Positions 1 to 9,073 of a stretch of DNA of 64,000 nt are shown piece by piece (position 1 is the first letter of the stretch; each line of letters starts with the position of its first letter). A model generated the notes under the pieces. It worked only from the letters and a program-made list of their open reading frames with translations, ran no database searches and was not told the origin of the DNA. A program made the position numbers and the translations under genes. Source of the stretch: Lycocorax pyrrhopterus obiensis (lineage: Eukaryota; Chordata; Aves; Passeriformes; Paradisaeidae); contig JACSVZ010000004.1 of the NCBI GenBank assembly GCA_014706295.1, forward strand, positions 7,164,465 to 7,228,464, written 5' to 3'.

Positions 1-936
1 AATAGCTGAACTGGAAGAATTCGAGGTTCTCTGCAGGGGCCTCACTGTAGCCTGAACTCCACAGTTCAGGCTCCAAGACCCTCACTGGAAATTTTACTGC
101 TGGACTCCACAAACTACTGGCTACAAGCAGTGGGTCACTCCAGCTATCGCCACACTTCTTTGTGACGCGAGGGAGCTGAACTCATCCAAGCAAAAAGGGA
201 GATGAAAACACGAAGGGGAGGAACAGTGCAAGACCCCACAACTCCTGGCGCACCTTCTCCTTCTCCCAAAGCCACGTTGCATTTCCAACCAACAGGAATA
301 ACCAAGGAACCCCAGTGTCGCTCTGCTCCGGCCCAGCCAGGGAGGTGCAGAGAACCTGCATTCTTGGACCTCCCATCCGTAGGCACAGCTGGGCACCACA
401 GCCAGAAAACTTGGGGCAGAAGAGCCCTGACAACTGCAACTCCGTCTCTACTCAGGACACGCTCACGGCTTGCTCTGTGGACCCTCCTGCATGACACCAA
501 GCCTGCTCCCAGTGAAGCCCACCTACGAGTAAGAGAGAGCAGGATCGGGCCCTGCCACTGTGCCCCTGTCCTCAGCCACTGCCTCCGCTCAGCGAAGCAT
601 TTACAGTCAGTTAAAACCACGGCCCTTTCTGAATTAACAGCCCCGTGACGGCGCGCGAGCCCAAATCCTCCTCGCTTCGCGTCACCCGCGCCACGCGAAA
701 GGGAGACTTGGCTCACTGAGCCTCCCGCGCCAAACGAGTGCCAGAGCAAATCCCTCAGCAGAGGAGGTTCCCCTCGTGCAGGACTTCTCGGCGTGGCCAT
801 CCCCTCAGCCCAGGGACCTATCTGGGACCACGGGGACGACAGCATGTTTAATTCTTGCTTGACAGATACTGTGTTTTGTCTTTTGAGCGGAGCGGCGCCG
901 TACGTAAATACAGCGTTACATCATACCGCCGCTCCT

Positions 937-946
937 CCATATTTGG
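937..946. promoter_or_regulatory. CArG box (SRF-type site) in intron 2
   Basis: CCATATTTGG is a perfect match to CC(A/T)6GG. It sits at the edge of a CpG-enriched patch. Factor binding is inferred only. Confidence 0.35.
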
Positions 947-2005
947 TGATTTAGTATGGCTCCAGAGCTTGGAAGACTACAAATCCCTTCCGCCAGGCTC
1001 CTGCTTCATTAATCATGCCCTACACTTCTGCTGGCTTTCCGTCAGATCGCAGGCAGCACATGGAAATGGGCACTGCCCTCTACCACTCTGGGAAAAAAAC
1101 CTCACCTTTAACATCCGTGTCTGGGAAATGCAATACGGGGAATTACTGGGGGTTTAAGTCTCATTCAAAATGTAGCTCAGCAGTAGCTGAGCCTCTGTTT
1201 CCTCTTAAATGTAGAGATATTCACGTTTCAAGGAAACACCGATTACTCTGCAGAAACAGCACACACTCGTTCACATGACGTCTGTGTGTGCACGCACATG
1301 GCTCTGCACACAGACACGTGCGCAGGCAGACACCCATGCACCGATATGGATGTGCTGCCACCACAAAACCTCCAAAACTGCAGCTCTCCAGCACAGTTTG
1401 GCGACCAGCTTGGAGGCCAGGGAGGCTGCGGGAGGATCCCGCTGAACCTCCCAGCGCCTACTGCCCTATTATGGTTTAACTTTGTGGCCAAAGCAAGCCC
1501 AAGACAAGCTCCAGCACATCATGTGATGATGTACTGCGCCTCCGACAACCCCGAGCAGTCCTGCAGGCTCCCCGAAGAGAGGTACCAGCAGTGCCACATC
1601 CCAAACAGCACTGGAGGGGAAGTTTGAAACTGATTCAGGCATTCGTTGGGGTTGATACGCTGCGGTCTCGCCTTTTTCGACTGGCAGTATTAGCGTGGTT
1701 TGAAGTGATTTGAAATGCTCGCTGCAAATGGGCAGTACTTCTGTTTACTAGCAGGGTTTTAAAAGCAGAGCATGCCTTGTTACACTCCCAGGGCTCTGGG
1801 ATTTTCTTTCAGACGGTACGCTATTATTTTTTTAAACCTCATTTGTGAAAATATCTGCATGGCCAATGGCTCTCTGATTTTTAAAAAAAATAAAAAAATA
1901 TGCTATGAAATGGAATTATTTACTCTTTTTTCTTTTTTTAAGTTACATTTCATATTGTTTGTTGCACAAAACAGAACTCTGCCTTGGACATTTGTACGGC
2001 TGACA

Positions 2006-2056
2006 TGTGGTTGTGTAAACCGCAAACAAAATCAAGATACATCTGTCAAAACCACA
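2006..2056. promoter_or_regulatory. cluster of three RUNX-type motifs in intron 2
   Basis: TGTGGTT (2006-2012), AACCGCA (2018-2024) and AACCACA (2050-2056) each match TGYGGTT in one orientation or the other, within 51 bp. This suggests a RUNX-bound element, but occupancy is not shown. Confidence 0.35.
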
Positions 2057-2613
2057 TCAGAGACAAGAGAGAGCACAGCGAAGCATTTATCATTTGGCTG
2101 AGGAGGCAGGCTGCAGAGAGCAGCCTTTCCTGTCAAACCAACCTTTTGAAATTTCCAACATGCCCTTAAACTTTTCGAATAAGCATGTCTGTGCGCTTCA
2201 GCAACTGCCCTCTCTACTCTGGCCTGGCCAGTCGAAAATGGCATCTTAAAGTCAAGGTCGGTGGTGTCACTTTGCCATGGGGCTGTGTTTAATTACAGTC
2301 CATACGCTGACAGCCAATATGGAACCAAGGCTGGCTGATGCTCGGTTAACTCTTTCACCCCTGACTTTGCCAAAGACTCAAAAGCTCCTCGCTTTCTCGC
2401 GCGGCAGGCTCGGAACCCTCCTCCCACAGCACTCTGCCAGGCGAGGCACCGGGAGACGGTGACTACAATGCAGGCAAATCACGAGAGTGGCCTCAAACAA
2501 TACCGCCAGAAACACCGGCTGGCACGGCACGTGCCTGTTGCTCCTGCCGCTGCGCAGGCACCAGGAAGCACCGCTAACCCGAGGCAGGGAGGGCATGGAC
2601 ACCCCGGCCGTCA

Positions 2614-3201
<588 letters not shown>

Positions 3202-3818
3202 TCAGCACGGCACCGAGGACAGGGATTCATCAGTTACAGGGAAGAGATTTTGCAGGAGCAGCTGTAGCATGCAGAACTCAGAGGGCGAGCACCGCAACTG
3301 TCTCCGTGTTCCTACACGAGGGCAAATTTCTGACTCCTTGAACGACTGGGTGCTAAAATTAAATGGATAGGCTGAAAGAATACACTGCGAAACTCTTGTG
3401 GTACTACAATGAGAAGGGAATACAGTGTTTTATTGCTGGATGTATTATTTATGTACATGAATTCAAGGCTAAAAGCACTGCAAACGCTCTCACACACATG
3501 GGTGTGTATCTTCCACCAGCCAGACCAGACCCACTTTCTAAAATTCAGAAACACAGCGTAGACAGAAGATGTTTCAATACACACAGACACTGCACGTTCC
3601 CTGTTCAGGCCGTGCAGGTAACGTGTGCATGTGTGCAAAAGAGAAGAGGGGGAGAGCCAGCCTGCATGGCCACACACACCCAGGCACCGACGCGCGGGGC
3701 ACATCCAGCCCTCAGAACGCACGTGCAGACGTCAACGCATGGGTTTGTGTCACTGTCCCCATCGGCCCGTTTGCGGCTTCCAATTTAAAAAAATCCTAAA
3801 GGCGGTAGTTATTCGAAA

Positions 3819-3875
3819 GGGGGGGAGGAGGGGGGAGGGGACGAGGCAAATAAATAAATAAATAAATATATATAT
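3819..3875 (+). repeat. G-run block followed by (AAAT)5 and an AT dinucleotide run
   Basis: Four G runs (7, 2, 6 and 4 G, separated by A) occupy 3819-3840. (AAAT)5 follows at 3848-3867, then alternating AT to 3875. The G runs are on the plus strand, which is the template strand of BCL11A. This is simple-sequence DNA in intron 1. Confidence 0.8.
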
Positions 3876-6077
3876 GTGGCAGAAAACCAAAATGATAAAA
3901 AGCAAGTGCAGCAGAAATGCCTGTGGGGTGGGGAGAGGCACCTCTCACTTTTGAGCTGCTCCTCAGGATCCAAATAAACAGCAAATTCACCACCGAGTCC
4001 ACTCAGAGATATTAGCTGGATAGGATATTTTTTAGTACTTAAGGAAATCAGGCAATCAGTCATTTTGCGTTTTTTAATCCTGAAATAAGGGAATGCTTAA
4101 ATTATCTTGAACATGTTAGCACTGGTGGCCTTCAGCATCTAAAAATCAGCCTGGCCAAGCAACTGCCACATTTCCTTGCAACAGTGAGAAGCGCCTTCTT
4201 TAAACTCAAAATACCTTGCCTAATGTTGTCAAAGTTGACAAATTTTCTGAATGAGCTCCAAAAAGCTTCATTATGAGCCTATTTCTGCTCACAGAATCGT
4301 CAGTGGATGCTTTAACGAGGCAGACTCGGCTCTCTTTTCTGTTGGCTTATTTTTTTTTTACGTTAAATTTGCAGAGAAATACCTTGGCAATCTCTGTGCA
4401 GTCTCCATCACTATTGCCTTTCATGAGGGGGAAAAAAAAATAAATACCAGCAGCATGTTGGTGCTCCTCTGTCTGCGCAACACAACACGCACGCTAACAG
4501 CAGCGAGCAGGAGGAGAGGGTACTACAAATACAACCCACATCAAAACACTGCCAGGTAACGCAAGTGAGACAGAATACAACTCCTAAACAGTTAATCAGC
4601 CTGACCTTCTTTAGCTGGCTGCCAATTTCACATTTAATGAACTTAAAGCCACAGAGAATCAAAAAATAGATTTTAATTTGACTGCACAATATTGGAACTG
4701 ATTTTGATAAAGTGCAAAAATCCAGTGAACTCAGGTTAAATTTATTTCAACCCTACCTAGGCTGAATATTGAGGAGGAAGATCTGGAGTAGCTCCCAGTT
4801 GTGCTGCGTAAAATAATATTGAAAGAGCACACTACCTCGCCGTACCTCAGCTCCAACTAGGACACAGGGATCCAGTCCATCATTTCTTGCCTCTAGTACT
4901 ACTTCTAATTTAACGTAAGGTCAACCACAGGAATATGAAGGTTACATTCGTATTAATAAAAACAATGTCTTAATCGCTGGGGCTTTCTTCTAAACTTACA
5001 GACCGACAGGAGAGGAGGCACAACGTGCGTCTCACGCTCCTCGGGAAGCCGGCAGAGGAGCAGGCTGTTTCTGCGGGATTGCCGGGCATGGCGTTTTTCT
5101 CCCCAAGCCGTTCCTTGCGTTCGGACCGAGGGAGTAAATTATTGCAGGACTAATTCCACCGGTAGCTCGCTGCACGCCGCAGACAAAGGTATTTTGCGAA
5201 TCTAACTTCGAGCTCACCGACCCTCCGCAGCAAAAAGACACAAAACCACCCGTGTTCCCCTTACAACTGGCTTAGCGAGGAGCTCTGCATAATCATTACT
5301 CAATTATAATGTTTTCCCGCGGCCTGATTCCTTTCTGACGCTGTCACTATTATTTAGCAGGGGAAGGTAACACGCTGCTTCGACACCAGACAGTTAAAAG
5401 TGGCACTGAACAAAAATAGACTTTGCTAAAAGTCTGTACGGACTGGGCTGATTTACAATCAAAACCAGGAAATGAAGTGGTAATTCAGAGGTTGCTGATT
5501 ACACCTCCACATTTCACCTAATTAATTTTATAGGAGGCAAAGTTCTTGAAAATAACAAGATGATCAAATGTACAGATATAAAACCTGTAACCTCAACATT
5601 TTCTATGCTCTTAACGTAAATTATTGCTAATTAACAAGAATTATATACTAATGTATGAAATACGGCTGGCACCGTGTTCGCTGCAAAACATTTGGCTCCT
5701 GATGGAGGCAGAGGCAGCAAAAAAACATGCTTTTTATTATTACTGCTACTTTTAGAACATAATATAAAATACCGAGATTACAAAGAAAACACCAGAATAC
5801 TATTCACCTGGTCTTGCCTCCGATTTGCAGGATGCATCTTTTAATTCTGGGGCAATCAAAATTCCCTGCCTGGGTCCCTAATCATCCGTCTCTATTTTTC
5901 ATGCAAATTGCCCTTCCACCAACATGTCTTTTCAGCTTTCCCCCTTCGCCCTCCTACTCCCCCCTTCTTCCCCCTGTTCCCAGCCACCAAAACAACCGCA
6001 CCGGCAAAAGCGGGATGGATTTTGGAGTGTCGGGAGAAAGGAGGTACTGGGGGTGATGGGGCGGGGAGGGGGGGGTG

Positions 6078-6154
6078 CCACAGTACGGTGCGGGGAAATG
6101 CCCGCGGGGCAATGCGGATGCGCTGCTGGGGCATTTCCCCGCACCGTACCGTGG
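6078..6154. repeat. 77-bp near-perfect inverted repeat (hairpin) in intron 1
   Basis: The arms are 6078-6103 and 6129-6154 with a 25-base spacer. The inner 21 base pairs (6083-6103 with 6129-6149) are perfect. One non-complementary position (A6082 with C6150) is followed by four more pairs (CCAC/GTGG). On the minus strand, which is the BCL11A sense RNA, that single mismatch becomes a G-U wobble, so the sense transcript could fold into 26 continuous pairs. No transposon family was recognised. Confidence 0.8.
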
Positions 6155-6379
6155 GAAGGATGGAGAAGGGTTGTTTAATCCCAAGTTTGTGTCTTCGGAT
6201 CGTGCGGTGCAAGGAAAGGGAGACTTGGGGGTACAATGGGAACCGCCAACACGTTATGGGGAGGGAGGGGAAACCCGGGGAGGGGGAAGGCGAGCATCCC
6301 CCGCTGCCTCCCGGAGCAAGCAAACTCCGCGCAAAATTAAGAACAAAGAAGAAGAAGGAGGGGGGGTCGGGGGGGTGGA

Positions 6380-6850
6380 GGGGAGGGAGCTGGGCGCCCT
6401 CCCCCTCCCGCCGGCCGGGAGGCAGCGGAGGAGCCGGCCAGGTTCAAGTTCGCGGGGCTGCCCGGTTGTTTGATCTCGCTGTGCCTCCTAGCGACCGAAG
6501 CGGGCACGGAGCCCGCCCGCCGCCTCCGCCGCCCCGGCCCCGGCCCCGCCGCCGCATCCCCCGGCGCGCCGCTCCCCCGGCCCGGCCTCCCCTTCCCCCC
6601 AGCTCCCGGCCCACCCACACCCCCCCTCCCCACCGCCGGGGCGGCTCTCGCCGGAGGGACCCCCCGGGCCCGTCCCGGCCGCCGCTCCCGCCCCGCACGT
6701 GCGGGAACTCCGCGCCGGCCCGCGGGTTTCTCGGCGAGAAGCAGCCGCGGGGATCCCGCCCGTCTCCGCTGCCCCGGGGGCCGAGTCGGAGCCCCCCCCC
6801 TTCCTCCGGTCCCGCCGCGATCCCCGCTTCCCGCACCCCACTTCCAGGGC
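6380..6850. promoter_or_regulatory. GC-rich/CpG block in intron 1
   Basis: This stretch is dense in C, G and CpG, with many GC boxes and C runs. It adjoins the promoter island. A short direct repeat (16 of 18 identical, 6832-6849 and 6871-6888, 39-bp period) lies at its end. Open frames on all strands here are compositional. Confidence 0.6.
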
Positions 6851-7703
6851 TGCCCAGGAAAAGCACCCCCCGTACCCCATTTCCAGGGGGGCCCCCACCC
6901 CCATAAGCCAGTGATGCTGCACCCCATCCCCAGCCAGACAATTAAAAAAAATTAAAATTTAAAAAAAAAAAAAAAAGGCACCCCGAAAAGTAGCGGGAAG
7001 AAGAGCAGAAAAACGACTGGGGGCGGGGGGAGGGGCTCAGCCCCCGACACCCCCCGGGTTTTAGGGCAAACTTTGGGCAGGCAGAGCCCCCGGCCGGCCC
7101 TGCCCGCGGCGGAGCGGCCGCCTGCATAGAGAGAGCCAGCGCTGCTTCCTTTGCTCCATGTGCGAACCTGGCTGGAATGTCTGGGCGGCCGAGGGGGAAG
7201 AGAAATCGCGGCGGAAAGTTTGGGGGGTTTTGCGAAGGGCCGAGGGAGCCGGGGATGGTTGGCAGGAAGAACTGGCCCTGGGTTTTCTGCCATCCCTGGG
7301 AGGGAACAAAACCCGCCGGGAGAAATGGGAGAGAGAGAAAGGAAGAAATAAAGAAAAAGGGGGAAAAGGAGTGAGGGGAAGCATGCAGCATTTCCCCTTC
7401 CCCCCGGCTGACCCCGAGGAAAAGGGGATTTTTTTTTTCTCCCTTCCTTCCCACCCCCCTCGCCCCAAACCTTTCCAGCTCGAGTTGCCTTTTGTTGTGC
7501 AAAGAGCGCTCCCGCTTATCTTGCATCTAGCCCTGGTGTGTGTGGTGGCGGCTGGAGGGAGGGACGGAGGGAGCCGGAGAGTTTTTGTTGCGAACGGTGT
7601 GGTGGGGCTCGGGGTTTGTTTTTTCTCTCCCGGGGAGAGCGGATTTGGTTTGGGGTTGAAATGCGGCGGCGAGAAAGGGCCGTTCGCGGGTGTGAGGGTG
7701 CGA

Positions 7704-7739
7704 GTGTGTGTGTGCGTGTGTGTGTGCGCGCGTGTGTGC
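7704..7739. repeat. 36-bp alternating purine-pyrimidine tract (GT/GC)
   Basis: Positions 7704-7739 alternate strictly between G and T or C, with GC steps in the middle. This is the classic Z-DNA-prone pattern, in GC-rich intron 1 about 1 kb downstream of exon 1. Confidence 0.85.
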
Positions 7740-7879
7740 TCAGCCCGGGCTCGCTCTCGCCTGTGTTTGTTGGCAGGAGGCTCCCCGCACACGCGGTGCT
7801 TGTAAACATTCAGACACGAGATTTTTCCCAATCAAAATCCACTTCCACTTTTTTTTTTTTTTTGAAAATCTTCCAAAAA

Positions 7880-8480
7880 ATAGTAAGCGAGCGGGAGAAC
7901 GCGAGGCGAGGGCGAGGAGGGAATCCCAGCCGGCGCGGCGCGGCTCGGCTCGGCTCCCTCGCCGCCCGGTGCCGCCCCCCGCCCCAGCCCCAGCCGGAGC
8001 GGCGGCGGGGCGGGCGCGGGGCGAGGTCGGGGCGGCGGAGCCCCGCACGGCGCCGGCCCGGAGCGGCGGGGAGCGGCGGGACGGCCACCCCGCACCCCGC
8101 GGCGGAAACAAAAGGGAAGCGACCCGGCTCGGCTCGGCTGTGCCCCCCCCGGGAGGGCGCCGCGGGGCGAGGGGGCGAGCCCGCCGGCAGCCCGGGGGGC
8201 TCCGGCCGCCGGACTTTCTCCGCGCTCCGCTCGCCCGCACATCCCGCCCGTCCGGCCACCGCGGCGTCCGGCGTCCAGCCCGCCGCTCCCGCAGGAATTT
8301 CTTCCCACTTTCGGCCGGTTGTGCCCCCGGCAGCCCCGCACCTCGCCCGCGCCTCTCCCGGTGCCGGGGCGAGAGCTGCCGCTCTTGCCGCCAAACAGCG
8401 CGGAGAGCGGGAGGCGAGAGGCGAGCGCGGAGTGGGGCAGCGGAGTGCGCGCCGGCGGGCGAGGGGCACGGGCAGAAAGA
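7880..8480. promoter_or_regulatory. CpG island segment immediately downstream of exon 1
   Basis: This is very CpG-rich DNA with GGCTC repeats and GC boxes, separated from the upstream island by the AT-balanced exon 1/leader. It is most simply part of the BCL11A promoter island. Confidence 0.65.
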
Positions 8481-8676
8481 GAAGAAAAGTCATCAAGGTG
8501 ATTAAATTAGAGAGGGAGAAATTAGCCGGAATGCTGAGAATCCCGAGCCGGCGCTGAGTTAATTTTTTCCCCGACTCGCTCACTCGCTCTCACTTTTAAA
8601 TTTTTTTTTCCCTGCTCTCGCTCGAATTAAAAATTAAATCCGTGAAGGGGAAATTAAATAAATTGCTCTCCGGGTT

Positions 8677-8682
8677 ACTTAC
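8677..8682 (-). other. BCL11A: splice donor of BCL11A exon 1
   Basis: On the minus strand the exon ends TTTTCAC and the intron starts GTAAGT, a near-consensus U1 site. It fixes the exon end and gives phase 1. Confidence 0.95.
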
Positions 8683-8737
8683 GTGAAAATTCCCGTTTGC
8701 TTAAGTGCTGGGGTTTGCCTTGCTTGCGGCGCGACAT
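8683..8737 (-). CDS. BCL11A: BCL11A coding exon 1 (start codon, residues 1-18)
   Basis: Read on the minus strand, the ATG at 8737-8735 begins MSRRKQGKPQHLSKREFS, followed by one base (C) of the next codon before a GTAAGT donor at 8682-8677. The start context is CCCACCATGT, with A at -3, which is good for initiation. The MSRRKQ peptide is the NuRD (RBBP4/7)-binding motif shared by BCL11, SALL and FOG proteins; here it is intact and, as I recall it, identical to the human sequence. The exon is only 55 coding bases, so it is far too short to appear as a long open frame. The split codon C|CC (Pro19) joins correctly to exon 2. Identity rests on the exact N-terminus, the exon length and phase, and the leader sequence. 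Confidence 0.97.
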
Positions 8738-8776
8738 GGTGGGTTGGTGGCTTCGGTGGCTTGTGAGTCGCTCGGT

Positions 8777-8848
8777 TCACATCGGGAGAGACGGGTTAGA
8801 GAGGAAGGAGACTCCAGAGAAAATATCTTCATCAATGTCTTTTGACAT
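8777..8848 (-). CDS. upstream ORF 2 in the BCL11A leader (23 codons)
   Basis: The ATG at 8848-8846 opens a 23-codon frame that starts MSKDIDEDIFSG and ends at TGA (8779-8777), 39 bases before the BCL11A start codon. Its last sense codon is itself an ATG followed directly by the stop, so a minimal start-stop element sits at 8782-8777. The frame closes before the main ATG, so it would act by reducing or delaying initiation, or by stalling, rather than by extending the protein. Translation is not shown by sequence. The human leader I remember has nearly the same bases but seems to be one base shorter near the end, so this frame may be less conserved than uORF 1. Confidence 0.4.
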   Translation of the reverse strand: MSKDIDEDIFSGVSFLSNPSLPM

Positions 8849-8858
8849 CCAAAATAAA

Positions 8859-8912
8859 TTAGAAATAATACAAAGATGGCGCAGGGAAGATGAATTGTGG
8901 GATAGCAGTCAT
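8859..8912 (-). CDS. upstream ORF 1 in the BCL11A leader (17 codons)
   Basis: The first ATG in the leader (8912-8910) opens MTAIPQFIFPAPSLYYF and stops at TAA (8861-8859), about 120 bases before the main start. From memory, the human leader has the same frame with one Ile-to-Leu difference; this should be verified. A short hydrophobic/aromatic peptide ending Tyr-Tyr-Phe, with purines around the ATG (GCCATGA), is a plausible translated uORF. It begins right after a run of 20 A on the sense strand. Coding is inferred from the open frame and recalled conservation only. Confidence 0.5.
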   Translation of the reverse strand: MTAIPQFIFPAPSLYYF

Positions 8913-8915
8913 GGC

Positions 8916-9003
8916 TTTTTTTTTTTTTTTTTTTTGTGCAAGGAAAAAAAAGAGAGAGAGGGAGAGGGAGAGAGAGAGAGGGAGAGAGAGGAGAGAGAGA
9001 GAT
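8916..9003. repeat. T20 tract plus GA-rich polypurine tract at the 5' end of the leader
   Basis: Twenty T (8916-8935) are followed by GTGCAAGG, eight A and a GA-repeat tract to about 9001 on the plus strand. On the sense strand this reads as a CT-rich initiator-type region, then CCTTGCAC, then A20 directly before the first upstream ATG. The tract is a candidate for triplex-type DNA and probably lies at or near the transcription start. Confidence 0.7.
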
Positions 9004-9036
9004 GAAAAAAATGGCAAAAGCCCCCCTGAGCTGCAA

Positions 9037-9073
9037 GTTCAAGTGCGGACGTGACGTCCCTGCGAACTTGAAC
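9037..9073. promoter_or_regulatory. dyad with CRE-like core in the BCL11A promoter
   Basis: GTTCAAGT (9037-9044) pairs with ACTTGAAC (9066-9073), GC with GC, and GGACG (9047-9051) with CGTCC (9055-9059). This makes a 15-bp stem with two 2-base bulges. The centre contains TGACGTCC, which differs from the CRE palindrome only in the last base. Confidence 0.5.

Larger units (their letters stand above)
8738..8915 (-). promoter_or_regulatory. BCL11A: BCL11A 5' leader (5' UTR)
   Basis: The minus strand between the start codon and the A-tract closely resembles the human BCL11A 5' UTR as I remember it, including the segment CACAATTCATCTTCCCTGCG and the segment ending CCGATGTGAACCGAGC. The leader is AT-balanced, in contrast with the GC-rich DNA on either side. 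It holds two short upstream ORFs (8859-8912 and 8777-8848) and no intron signal before the main ATG. Its true 5' end cannot be fixed from sequence. Confidence 0.8.

Noticed and set aside
5908..6955. Several 130-330-codon frames in GC-rich intron 1 (both strands)
   Set aside because: All reading frames are open because stop codons are rare in GC-rich DNA. The products are Pro/Arg/Gly-rich and mutually overlapping, without domains.
7061..8583. Overlapping frames of 160-340 codons on both strands in the intron 1 CpG block
   Set aside because: Same compositional cause. They overlap BCL11A intron 1 and include translated homopolymers (runs of Phe or Lys).
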